A DNA stretch of 64,000 nucleotides. Source: Salipiger sp. CCB-MM3. Lineage in GTDB: Bacteria; Pseudomonadota; Alphaproteobacteria; Rhodobacterales; Rhodobacteraceae. This document shows positions 35,107-43,208 of the stretch, piece by piece. The position numbers and the translations under genes were made by a program. The notes under the pieces were generated by a model, which had not been told where the DNA came from, made no database searches, and saw only the letters and a list, made by a program, of their open reading frames with translations. The stretch's first letter is position 1, and every line of letters starts with the position of its first letter. Location: positions 186,001 through 250,000 of the forward strand of contig NZ_CP014599.1 of assembly GCF_001687105.1 (NCBI RefSeq), given 5' to 3'.

Positions 35107-35232
35107 GGTTCGCGGCTAGCCTGCGGGTCGGGCAGAAGTGGGATTCAGCCGCGCAAACTTTGGGCGTTCTGAGAAACAAGGAGATTTTCAAGCTGTATCT
35201 CTCGCCAGCGGGCCAGCAATCCTGCGTAAGTT

Positions 35233-35248
35233 AAATGGCATCCCATTT
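35233..35248. promoter_or_regulatory. candidate GntR operator (perfect arms)
   Basis: AAATGGCATCCCATTT: 6-bp perfect arms around CATC; the reverse complement of the 35089 site. It lies 83 bp before the PotD-like start, where it could block the promoter. Confidence 0.6.
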
Positions 35249-35330
35249 GAGGTCGGCGCCAGAACCGGCCCTTTTCACCAGCCGAACCCTTTGGCCAACG
35301 CGCCTTGCAACCGACAGAGAAGGAACGCCC

Positions 35331-36383
35331 ATGACCCGCCTCACGCACCGTGGCCTCACCCGCCGCTCGCTGCTCAAGACCTCGGCCTTTGCCGCCGCTG
35401 GAACGCTGGCCACGCCCGCGCTGCTGCGCGCGCAATCCTCTGAACTGGTGATCGGCTGTGCCGGATCGCACACCGCCTGGATGGAAGAGATCGTCGTGCC
35501 TCATATGAAAGAGGCGATCGGCGCGGATATTCTGTTCGAGGGCACCAAATCCTCGGTCAACCTTGAAAAGATGGCCTCGAACAAGGACCAGCCGTATCTG
35601 TCGGTCGTGCAGATGGACGATCCGGTGATGATCCAAGCGGTCGAGGCCGATCTGCTGACCCCGATCACCGCCGAGGCCGTGCCCAATATGACCGACCTGC
35701 GCGGCGATGCGGTGCATATGGACGGCATGTGGTGCAACTATGTCCAGCCGTGGGCGGGCGTGGCTTATAACACCGACTATTCCGAGGGCGTGCCGTCGTG
35801 GGACGCGCTTTGGGATCCGGCCAACGCGGGGCAGGTGATCATCCCTTCGCTGCAGAACACCGAAGGCATGTGGACGCTGTTTGTCGCGGCGATGCTGGGC
35901 TCGGGCAAGCCGTTCTCGGAAGCGCAGTACGAGATCGACGCGGCCTTCGCCAAGCTCGAGGAGCTCAAGCCCAACCTGCTGTCGGTCTATTCGACCATGA
36001 GCCAAGCCTTCAACTTGCTGGAACAGGGCGAGATCACGCTGCTGTCGGGCAATTTCTCGTCCTACACGCTGCCGCGCAAATCCGAAGGCGTACCGGTCGA
36101 TCTGGCCGCGCCGAAGGAAGGCATTTTTGCCATGCCGTCGGGCATCTGCCTTGTGAAGGGCGGGCCGAACCCGGAGCTGGCCGAGGCCTATGTGAACGAG
36201 ATGCTGGGCGAGAAGATGCAGTCGGCCATTGCCGATTTCGCCTCTTCGGTGCCCGCCAACACCACGGTCAAGGCGGGCGCGGTGATCCCCGAGGGCGTGC
36301 AGATCTACAGCCCCGACTGGGCCTTCGTCGCCGCCAACCGCCGCGCGTGGATCGAGCGTTTCGACAAGCTGATGGCGCTCTGA
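35331..36383 (+). CDS. spermidine/putrescine-type ABC transporter substrate-binding protein, Tat-exported
   Basis: 350 aa. Tat signal LTRRSLLKTSAFAAAG ends near ALLRA (about residue 34). Mature fold is the PotD/Fe3+-type family: ELVIGCAGSHTAWMEE, NLEKMASNKDQPYLSVVQMD, WAGVAYNT, PSWDALWDPANAGQV, FAMPSGICLVKGGPN. The ATG at 35331 follows AGAAGGA. First gene of an importer operon followed by a PuuE-like hydrolase, an amidase and a racemase homologue; a nitrogen-rich cyclic amide or polyamine-like cargo is plausible. Confidence 0.9.
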   Translation: MTRLTHRGLTRRSLLKTSAFAAAGTLATPALLRAQSSELVIGCAGSHTAWMEEIVVPHMKEAIGADILFEGTKSSVNLEKMASNKDQPYLSVVQMDDPVMIQAVEADLLTPITAEAVPNMTDLRGDAVHMDGMWCNYVQPWAGVAYNTDYSEGVPSWDALWDPANAGQVIIPSLQNTEGMWTLFVAAMLGSGKPFSEAQYEIDAAFAKLEELKPNLLSVYSTMSQAFNLLEQGEITLLSGNFSSYTLPRKSEGVPVDLAAPKEGIFAMPSGICLVKGGPNPELAEAYVNEMLGEKMQSAIADFASSVPANTTVKAGAVIPEGVQIYSPDWAFVAANRRAWIERFDKLMAL

Positions 36384-36387
36384 GCCG

Positions 36388-37476
36388 ATGTTGGACATGA
36401 CCCAAGACCCCACTCCGGGCGATCGCCGCTACCTCGACGTCTGGGGCGTTGCGAAATCCTTCAAAGGCACAAGCGTCATGTCCGGCATGAACTTCCGGGT
36501 GGACCGGGGAGAGCTTGTCTCTCTCCTCGGTCCCTCGGGCTGCGGCAAGACCACGCTTTTGCGCATCATCGCCGGGCTGATGGAGGCCGACGAGGGCTCG
36601 GTGGTGCTGGGCGGGCGCGACATCAGCCGCTTTCCCGCGCATAAGCGCAACGTTTCGGTGGTGTTCCAGAACTACGCGCTGTTCCCGCATCTGACCGTGG
36701 CCGAGAATGTCGCCTTCGGGCTGCGGGCGCGCGGCACCCCCAAGGCGCAGATTTCTGCCCCGGTGGACGAGGCGCTGCGCCTCGTGCGCATGGAGGGATT
36801 TGCGGGCCGCCCGATCTCGGCGCTGTCGGGTGGTCAGCAGCAGCGCGTCGCCGTGGCGCGGGCGCTGGTGGTGGGGCCGGACCTGCTGCTGCTCGACGAG
36901 CCGTTCTCTGCCCTCGACCGCAAGCTGCGCGAGACCATGCAGGTGGAGCTGAAATCGCTGCTGCGCGACCGCGGGATCACCGCCATCTTTGTCACCCACG
37001 ATCAGGAAGAGGCGATGGGCGTGTCGGACCGGATCGCGGTGATGAACGCCGGGAAGATCGAGCAGTTTGCCGACCCGTCGACGCTCTATGCCCGCCCGGC
37101 CTCGCCTTTTGTCATGGATTTCGTCGGGCTTTCCGCGACCATCATGGGCACCGTCGCCGCCTCCGAGGGCGGTCTTTTGACGCTCGACACACCCTACGGC
37201 CCCTTGCGTGCCCGCGGCGATCTTCCGGTTGGCGGCGCGGCGCAGATCGGCGTGCGGCCAGAGCTTATCTCGGTGGGGCAGGGCGAGAACAGCCTGTCGG
37301 TCGTGCTGGAGGACGTGATGGTTCTGGGCTCCAAGACCGTGCTGCATGGCCGCGCCGCCGAGGGGGACCGCATCCTGTGCGAACTGCCCGGCATCCGCAG
37401 CGGTCTGGCGCGAGGTGAGACCGTTCAGCTTGGCTGGGAGATCGCCGACACGCTGGTCTATGGAGGCGCCGCATGA
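36388..37476 (+). CDS. spermidine/putrescine-type ABC transporter ATP-binding protein (PotA-like)
   Basis: 362 aa. Walker A GPSGCGKTT, Q-loop FQNYALFPHLT, signature LSGGQQQR, Walker B LLLLDEP, H-loop VTHDQEEAMG; C-terminal TOBE domain from about residue 280 (IGVRPELISVG). Begins 4 bp after the binding-protein stop; overlaps the next permease by 4 bp. Confidence 0.93.
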   Translation: MLDMTQDPTPGDRRYLDVWGVAKSFKGTSVMSGMNFRVDRGELVSLLGPSGCGKTTLLRIIAGLMEADEGSVVLGGRDISRFPAHKRNVSVVFQNYALFPHLTVAENVAFGLRARGTPKAQISAPVDEALRLVRMEGFAGRPISALSGGQQQRVAVARALVVGPDLLLLDEPFSALDRKLRETMQVELKSLLRDRGITAIFVTHDQEEAMGVSDRIAVMNAGKIEQFADPSTLYARPASPFVMDFVGLSATIMGTVAASEGGLLTLDTPYGPLRARGDLPVGGAAQIGVRPELISVGQGENSLSVVLEDVMVLGSKTVLHGRAAEGDRILCELPGIRSGLARGETVQLGWEIADTLVYGGAA

Positions 37477-38303
37477 TCCGCCGCGTCGACCGTCTTTCGC
37501 TGCTCGCGGTCCCCGCGCTGGGGTATCTGGCGGTGATCTATGCGCTGCCTCTGGTCATGCTGCTGGCCAAATCGGTGCGCACGCCGGAAGGATTTTCACT
37601 CGCCGAATACGCCGATTTCTTTGCCGATGAGTATAACATGCGGGTGCTCTGGCGCACGCTGCGCGTTGCCGGGCTGACCACCTTGCTGGCGCTGGTCATC
37701 GCCTATCCCACCGCCTTCGCCATGAGCCGCGCCAAGGGTGGATGGCTGACGGTCTTTCTGGTGGCCATGGTGCTGCCGATGTCGCTGGGGGTGGTGGTCA
37801 AAGCCTTTGCGTGGTCGATCCTGTTCCGCGCCAATGGCGCGCTGAACGGAGCGCTGCAATGGATTGGCCTGATCGACCGGCCCATCCGCATGATGTTCAC
37901 CGAAACCGCGCTGATCGTCGGGGCGGCGAATGTGTTCCTGCCGTTCATGGTACTGCCGATCTACGCCGTGGTGCGCCAGCTTGACCAGCGCCTGCCCGAA
38001 GCCGCCGCCTCGCTTGGGGCCACGCCGATGTTCCGCTTCTTCAACGTCACGCTGCCGCTGACCCTGCCGGGGGTGGTGGCGGGCTCGGCCTTCACCTTCT
38101 CGCTGGCGGTGTCGATGTATGTGATCCCTTCGCTCATCGTCGGCGAGCGCCAGCAGACGCTGTCGATGCTCATCGCGCGCTCGTTCCTTTATCTCCGCAA
38201 CGAGCCGCTTGGCTCCACCATCTCGGCGGTGCTCTTGGGCATCGCGGTGCTGGTGGTGGTGCTCTCGAGTTGGCTGGCCCGCAGGCTGGGAGCCCGCACA
38301 TGA
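37473..38303 (+). CDS. spermidine/putrescine-type ABC transporter permease (PotB-like)
   Basis: 276 aa, six helices, BPD_transp_1. EAA loop EAAASLGATPMFRFFNVTLP. Both ends overlap neighbouring genes by 4 bp (ATGA), consistent with tight translational coupling in the importer operon. Confidence 0.92.
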   Translation: MIRRVDRLSLLAVPALGYLAVIYALPLVMLLAKSVRTPEGFSLAEYADFFADEYNMRVLWRTLRVAGLTTLLALVIAYPTAFAMSRAKGGWLTVFLVAMVLPMSLGVVVKAFAWSILFRANGALNGALQWIGLIDRPIRMMFTETALIVGAANVFLPFMVLPIYAVVRQLDQRLPEAAASLGATPMFRFFNVTLPLTLPGVVAGSAFTFSLAVSMYVIPSLIVGERQQTLSMLIARSFLYLRNEPLGSTISAVLLGIAVLVVVLSSWLARRLGART

Positions 38304-39100
38304 CCCAGACAGACCGTATCTTCCGCGCCCTCTCGTGGAGCGTGGGGCTGGCCTGCGTCGCCTTCCTGATGCTGCCCATCGTGATCACCATCGCGGCCTC
38401 TTTCACCTCTTCGCCGGTCTACACGCTGCCGCCGCCCGAATGGTCGCTGCGCTGGTACGCCTCGCTGGGCAAGCGCAGCGGGCTGCGGGACGCGGTGCTG
38501 CTGTCGCTGAACCTTGCGCTGATCTCCACGCTGATCTCGCTGGTGCTGGGCACGCTGGCCTCGGTTGCTGTCACCCGTGGCCAGTTCCGCGGTCGCGAGG
38601 CGATCGCCACTTTCGCCGTCTCGCCGCTGATGATGCCAGGCCTGGTAGTGGGCGTGGCGCTGCTGCAGTTCTTCCGCGAGATCGGCCTGCGCGACGCCTA
38701 TTGGTCACTGCTGCTGGGCCATATCGTGATCACGCTGCCCTTCGTGATGCGCACGCTGCTGGCCTCTATGGCGGCCTTCGACTTCTCGCTGATCGATGCG
38801 GCGCGGACGCTGGGGCTGAGCTATCCCAAGGCGATCCTCAAGGTGCTCGTGCCAAGCCTTGCGCCCGCCTATCTGACCTCGGGGCTCTTCGCCTTCCTCG
38901 CGTCGATGGACAACTACCCGATCTCGATCTTCCTCACCGACGCGCGCAACAAGACGCTGCCGATCAAGATGCTGCAATACCTCGAGGAACAGCCCGATCC
39001 GTCGCTGGCGGCCATGTCCTCGGGGCTGATCCTGCTGGCGATCATCGTGCTGGTCTTAGGCGCGCGCACCGTCGGCCTCAATCGTATGATCCAAGGGTAA
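38300..39100 (+). CDS. spermidine/putrescine-type ABC transporter permease (PotC-like)
   Basis: 266 aa, six helices. EAA loop DAARTLGLSYPKAILKVLVP. I chose the ATG at 38300 that overlaps the PotB stop; an upstream in-frame start at 38270 would lie inside PotB. Ends 4 bp before the deacetylase-family gene. Confidence 0.92.
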   Translation: MTQTDRIFRALSWSVGLACVAFLMLPIVITIAASFTSSPVYTLPPPEWSLRWYASLGKRSGLRDAVLLSLNLALISTLISLVLGTLASVAVTRGQFRGREAIATFAVSPLMMPGLVVGVALLQFFREIGLRDAYWSLLLGHIVITLPFVMRTLLASMAAFDFSLIDAARTLGLSYPKAILKVLVPSLAPAYLTSGLFAFLASMDNYPISIFLTDARNKTLPIKMLQYLEEQPDPSLAAMSSGLILLAIIVLVLGARTVGLNRMIQG

Positions 39101-39104
39101 GCGC

Positions 39105-40004
39105 ATGAGTTTTGACAGGGACGACCGCCGCGACTTCCGGGGTTATTTCGGCGCCGAGCCAGCGCCTTGCTGGCCGGGGGACGCGCGCCTCGCCGTCTCC
39201 TTCGTGGTCAACGTGGAGGAGGGCGCGGAATATTCAATCGGCGACGGCGACGCGCGCAACGAGTTCACCTATGAGATCCGCGAAGAGGTCGAGCACGCGC
39301 CGGATCTCTGTATGGAGAGCCACTTCGCCTATGGCACGCGGCAGGGCTATGCGCGGATCGCCAAGGCCTTTGACAAGGTGGGTGCCAAGGCGACCTTCTC
39401 GACCTGCGGGCGGGTGGCCGAGCGCGCGCCGTGGCTGCTGCAGGACGCGGTGGCGCGGGGGCACGAAGTCTCTTGCCACGGCTGGCTGTGGGAGCGTCAC
39501 GCCAATATGGCGCGCGCCGAGGAAGAGGCGGTGATCGAGCGCACCCATGCCGCCATCACCCGCGCCTGCGGTGTGGCCCCGGTGGGCTGGCACACCCGCT
39601 CTTCGGCCTCGGTGAACACGCGGCCGCTGCTGAAGGCGCGGGGCGATTTCCTCTATGACAGCGACGCTTATGACGATGACATCCCTCGCATGGACGGCGG
39701 CCATGTGATCCTGCCTTATGCGTTCGATACCAATGACATGCGCTTCTCTCCGGGGGGCGGCTTCGTGCAGGCGCGCGATTTCTCGGACTATGTGATCGGC
39801 GCGTTCGAGCGGCTCTACGACGAAGGCGGCGCGGCGGTGCGGATGCTCTCGGTCGGTCTGCATCTGCGTCTGATCGGCCGCGCTGGCCGGATCGCAGGGC
39901 TCGAGGATGTGCTGGCGCATATTTCGGCCCACGAAGGGGTGTGGATCGCCCCGCGCCGCGACATCGCTGCGCACTGGGCGCAGGTACAGGAGAGTCAAGG
40001 ATGA
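39105..40004 (+). CDS. polysaccharide deacetylase family protein, PuuE (allantoinase)-like
   Basis: 299 aa with no signal peptide. The N-terminal block SFVVNVEEGAEYSIGDGD, SHFAYGTRQGYARI, KATFSTCGRVAER, GHEVSCHGWLWERH and GWHTRSSAS resemble cytosolic PuuE-type cofactor-independent allantoinases more than secreted chitin/peptidoglycan deacetylases. Family members open cyclic ureides or deformylate small amides. Co-transcribed with an importer, an amidase (ATGA overlap) and a racemase homologue, which fits hydrolysis of a cyclic amide or hydantoin-like compound. Confidence 0.85.
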   Translation: MSFDRDDRRDFRGYFGAEPAPCWPGDARLAVSFVVNVEEGAEYSIGDGDARNEFTYEIREEVEHAPDLCMESHFAYGTRQGYARIAKAFDKVGAKATFSTCGRVAERAPWLLQDAVARGHEVSCHGWLWERHANMARAEEEAVIERTHAAITRACGVAPVGWHTRSSASVNTRPLLKARGDFLYDSDAYDDDIPRMDGGHVILPYAFDTNDMRFSPGGGFVQARDFSDYVIGAFERLYDEGGAAVRMLSVGLHLRLIGRAGRIAGLEDVLAHISAHEGVWIAPRRDIAAHWAQVQESQG

Positions 40005-41356
40005 GCGTGATGGAGCTTTCCGCCTGCGATCTTGCCGCCGAGGTGCGCGCGCGGCGCATCACGCCGCTTGAGGTAGCGCAGGCCGCGCGGGCGCGCGTCG
40101 CGGAGATGAACCCGCAGCTGAACGCGCTGACGCTGGTGAACCCTCGCCTTGAGGCCGAGGCCGAAAGCGTGGCCGCGCGCCTTGCCGAGGGTGAGGATCT
40201 GCCGCTCGCCGGGGTGCCGGTGGTCATCAAGGACAACATTTGGGTGAAGGGCCTGCCGATCACCCAAGGCTCGAGGTTGTTTGCCGATTTCATCGCGCCC
40301 GAGGACGCGCGGGCCGTGGCCCGGCTGCGCGCAGCGGGGGCGATGATCCTCGGCATCGGCACCTGTTCCGAGTTCGCCTGCAAGGGCGCCACCAAAACGC
40401 CGCTGCACGGCATCACCCGCAACCCTGTCGACCCGTCGCGAACGCCGGGTGGTTCCTCTGGCGGCTCGGTGGCCGCTGTGGCGGCAGGGATGGCGCCGCT
40501 GGCGCTTGGCACCGATGCGGGCGGCTCCAGCCGGCGTCCGCCTGCGCATGTGGGGGTGATCGGCTTCAAGCCGACGCAGGATCTGGTGCCTTACGGTCCC
40601 GGTTTCGACGAGCCGGTCTGGGGGATCTCGGTCATCGCGCCAATCGCGCGCCATATGGAGGACATCCAGCTTGCCATGTCGGTGTTGGCAGACGTGCCGC
40701 GGGCCGAGCCGCTGCGCGGCTCCTTCGCGGCCAGTGCGGATTTCGGCCTTGGCCAGCTGCTGGACCCGGATGTCGATCTGGCCTTCGCTGCCGCGATGGA
40801 TGCCCTGCGCGGCGCCGGTCACAGCCTGACCGAGGCGGCGCCCGAGTGGGCAGGGCTGGACGGGATGGCCATCATGCCGCTGCAATACGCGGGGCTGGCG
40901 GCGCTCTTCGGGGATCGCTGGCAGCAGGATCCTGCGCTCTTTGATCCCGATCTCGGCGCGCAGATCGACAGCGGCCTGCGGCTCTCGGGCCGCGCGGTGG
41001 CGCAGGCGCATCAGGCCGGGCACCGCATGGCCCAGATCCTGCGCGATTTCCTCACCCGCTTTGACGTGGTGATCACCCCGACCACGCCCTGCGCCGCATG
41101 GCCCGCCGAAGACAGCGCGCCCGCCACCATCGCTGGTGCCCGCTGCGGCGGTCGCGATCACGCCGCCTTCACCCCGCAGGCCAACCACTCCGGCTGCCCG
41201 GCGATTTCGCTGCCCTGTGGCCGGGATCGCGAGGGCCTGCCGTTGGGCTTGCAGATCATCGCCGCCCCAGGCCGGGACGCGGCCCTTCTCGCGCTGGCGG
41301 CAGAGATCGCGCCGCTTTTGAAGCGCATCGACATCTTTCAGAAAGAGGCCCCGTGA
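40001..41356 (+). CDS. amidase signature family protein
   Basis: 451 aa. The Ser-cisSer-Lys triad is in place: Lys in VVIKDN, cis-Ser in TPGGSSGGSVAA, nucleophilic Ser in GTDAGGSSRRPPAHVG. The start overlaps the deacetylase-family stop (ATGA); the stop overlaps the racemase homologue start by one base. Likely hydrolyses the linear amide/carbamoyl product of the upstream ring-opening enzyme. Could equally belong to allophanate/aryl-acylamidase branches; the substrate is not readable. Confidence 0.9.
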   Translation: MSVMELSACDLAAEVRARRITPLEVAQAARARVAEMNPQLNALTLVNPRLEAEAESVAARLAEGEDLPLAGVPVVIKDNIWVKGLPITQGSRLFADFIAPEDARAVARLRAAGAMILGIGTCSEFACKGATKTPLHGITRNPVDPSRTPGGSSGGSVAAVAAGMAPLALGTDAGGSSRRPPAHVGVIGFKPTQDLVPYGPGFDEPVWGISVIAPIARHMEDIQLAMSVLADVPRAEPLRGSFAASADFGLGQLLDPDVDLAFAAAMDALRGAGHSLTEAAPEWAGLDGMAIMPLQYAGLAALFGDRWQQDPALFDPDLGAQIDSGLRLSGRAVAQAHQAGHRMAQILRDFLTRFDVVITPTTPCAAWPAEDSAPATIAGARCGGRDHAAFTPQANHSGCPAISLPCGRDREGLPLGLQIIAAPGRDAALLALAAEIAPLLKRIDIFQKEAP

Positions 41357-42099
41357 TGCGTCTGCTTCTCGTCAATCCGAATATGACCGTCGCGATGACC
41401 GACAGCATGGCCGCCATCGCGCGGCAGGTGGCTGGCGACCGGGCCGAGATCGTGCCGGTCACCGCGCCACGGGGGTTTCCCTATATCGCCTCGCGGGCCG
41501 AAGCGCAGATCGCCGGCGGCATCACGCTTGAGATGATCGCCGAGAATCTGCAGGGGATCGACGCGGTGATCGTCGCCGCCTTCGGCGATCCGGGGCTGGC
41601 AGGCGCGCGCGAGATCTTCGATCTGCCGGTGGTCGGCATGGCCGAAGCCTCGGTGCTGTCGGCAGCCATGCTCGGCGACCGCTTTTCGATCGTGACCTTC
41701 TCGCCGGTGATGAGCCGCTGGTACAGCGATTGCGTCATGGCGACCGGCCTCGGCGCGCGGTTCACCGGGGTGCGCACGCCTGCGGGACATGCCGCCGACG
41801 TGCTGGCAGCGCGCGAGGCGCAGCGCGCGGATCTGGTCGCTCTGGCGCGCGCGGCGGCGCTGGAAGATGGCGCCGACGTGGTGATCCTCGGCGGAGCGCC
41901 GCTGGCGGGGCTGGCGCCGGAAATCGCGGGCGAGGTGCCCGCCATCGTGCTCGACCCGATCGCCACGGCAACGGCGCAGGCGCTCACGCTGGCCTCGCTG
42001 CGCGCGGGCTTTGCCAGCCGCGCCTGCAAGCCGATTGCCAAACCCTCGGTCGGGCTGTCGCCTGCGCTGAGTCAGATCATTGCGACGGGGGCGGTGTGA
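41356..42099 (+). CDS. Asp/Glu/hydantoin racemase superfamily protein lacking both catalytic cysteines
   Basis: 247 aa. Hydantoin-racemase-like opening LLLVNPNMT. At the first catalytic position the family CFGDPGL is AAFGDPGL (Ala75), and at the second the LGCAGM-type motif is LGGAPLAGL (Gly180). The substrate-loop and FSIVTF segments are otherwise conserved. Without the two cysteines the normal two-base racemisation is not possible, so it may be a decarboxylase, isomerase or binding protein. The ATG at 41356 shares one base with the amidase stop (TGATG). Last gene of the 35331 operon. Confidence 0.85.
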   Translation: MRLLLVNPNMTVAMTDSMAAIARQVAGDRAEIVPVTAPRGFPYIASRAEAQIAGGITLEMIAENLQGIDAVIVAAFGDPGLAGAREIFDLPVVGMAEASVLSAAMLGDRFSIVTFSPVMSRWYSDCVMATGLGARFTGVRTPAGHAADVLAAREAQRADLVALARAAALEDGADVVILGGAPLAGLAPEIAGEVPAIVLDPIATATAQALTLASLRAGFASRACKPIAKPSVGLSPALSQIIATGAV

Positions 42100-42101
42100 C
42101 C

Positions 42102-42125
42102 GCGCCGCGTCCCTTATTGCGGCGT
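42102..42125. terminator. hairpin between convergent genes
   Basis: GCGCCGC, 10-nt loop containing the LysR stop, GCGGCGT (one G-U pair). It lies in the 14-bp gap between racemase homologue and LysR and could end both transcripts. No clear U-tract. Confidence 0.3.
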
Positions 42126-43043
42126 GCGCGCCTCGGCCAGTTGCGCCTGCGTGCGCTCGACGAGGAACTCCGCGACCATACGCGCGGCGCGCGACAACGG
42201 ACGGCGCGCGTCAATGGCGACCGAAATGCTTGGCGGGACGAGACCCTTGTCCTTCAGCGGCAGAAAGACCAACTCGCCCCGGATCAACTCGGGCAGCACG
42301 TCAAGCTCGGAGGTGATCATCGCCACATCTCCTTGCCGCAGCGCGGATTTCACCAGTTGCAGCGAATTGGAGGCCAGCACCGGGGCGTTCTCGGCGAAGA
42401 ACCACGCGTAGCGCGCATCGAGATATTGCCGCGTCGGCAGCAACGCGCTTTGCGAGACCAGCGCATGACCGTTGACCTTGGCCAAAGAGGTCTCGGCTTC
42501 GGCGGCCAGCGGATGGTCCGGCGCGACGATGCAGCCAAAGCGCAGCTTGTCGGTCCAGAGGATATGCTGGTGTCGCAGACGCGGCAGGTTGAAGGCCATG
42601 GCGACCTCGACCGTGCCCTCGTCCAGTTCGCGTGCCGCATCGCTGGGCGCCATGATGTCGAGGTTGAGGCGGATGTGCGGGTGCTCTTCGCGCAGCCAGC
42701 GGTGCAGGTCGGCAAGCACACCGTTGCTCAGACTGTCCATCGCCGCAAGGCGCACGCTGCCGCGCTCTTGGCCGCGCATCTCCTGCAGGTCGGTCTCCAG
42801 CCGTTCCGCATCGGAGCGCCAGCGCCGCGCCATGACCACCATCGCCTCGCCCGCCGCCGTGGGCCGCATGCCGCGCGGCAGCCGCTCGAACAGCGGCGCG
42901 CGGTTCGCGTCCTCCAAGGACTTGATATGCCTGTCGATTGCCGAGGCGGCAATGCCAAGGGCGCGGGACGCGGCCTGTATGGACCCGTGTTCCGCCACCG
43001 CTTCGAGGTAGAGAAGGGGGCGCGGCACAAGGTGGAAACTCAT
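42114..43043 (-). CDS. LysR family transcriptional regulator
   Basis: 309 aa from the ATG at 43043, which follows AGAGAGGCG; an in-frame ATG at 43064 is an alternative. HTH AASRALGIAASAIDRHIKSLE at about residues 23-43, then the effector domain (VRLAAMDSLSNGVLADLHRW). Divergent from the hydantoinase operon at 43209, with two palindromes in the gap, so it is the probable regulator of that operon. The Asp-Arg in the recognition helix (SAIDRHIK instead of SAVSRQIK) is unusual. Confidence 0.9.
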   Translation of the reverse strand: MSFHLVPRPLLYLEAVAEHGSIQAASRALGIAASAIDRHIKSLEDANRAPLFERLPRGMRPTAAGEAMVVMARRWRSDAERLETDLQEMRGQERGSVRLAAMDSLSNGVLADLHRWLREEHPHIRLNLDIMAPSDAARELDEGTVEVAMAFNLPRLRHQHILWTDKLRFGCIVAPDHPLAAEAETSLAKVNGHALVSQSALLPTRQYLDARYAWFFAENAPVLASNSLQLVKSALRQGDVAMITSELDVLPELIRGELVFLPLKDKGLVPPSISVAIDARRPLSRAARMVAEFLVERTQAQLAEARTPQ

Positions 43044-43063
43044 CTGAAACGCCTCTCTCTGCA

Positions 43064-43078
43064 TTCTCAATATGAGAA
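43064..43078. promoter_or_regulatory. T-N11-A LysR box
   Basis: TTCTCAATATGAGAA: perfect 6-bp arms TTCTCA / TGAGAA around ATA. The inner TCTCA...TGAGA is a classic T-N11-A LysR site. It overlaps the leader of the LysR gene itself, suggesting autoregulation. Confidence 0.55.
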
Positions 43079-43094
43079 CGGAGGATTACCTATT

Positions 43095-43110
43095 TTGCCA
43101 TAGATGGCAA
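43095..43110. promoter_or_regulatory. palindromic site in the LysR/hydantoinase gap
   Basis: TTGCCATAGATGGCAA: perfect 7-bp arms around AG. Its centre is about 31 bp, or three helical turns, from the T-N11-A box at 43064, as expected for a second LysR dimer site or a second regulator. Confidence 0.5.
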
Positions 43111-43208
43111 TTCATCTCGCCGTTAACCTTGCTTCCAATCCGCCATGAAGGACTGCTCCCACCGATGACCGAACCGACACAGACACCCCTGCGCCGCGAG
43201 GCCTGCCA

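Larger units (their letters stand above)
34999..35330. other. intergenic region with two perfect operator palindromes
   Basis: 332 bp between GntR and the PotD-like gene. It contains the two best operators (35089 and 35233), 143 bp apart centre to centre, and AGAAGGA before 35331. No credible ORF. Confidence 0.5.

Noticed and set aside
34999..35330. Small ORF overlapping the 35138-35443 stretch
   Set aside because: Out of frame with the PotD-like gene, poor codon pattern, and interrupted functionally by the operator palindromes.
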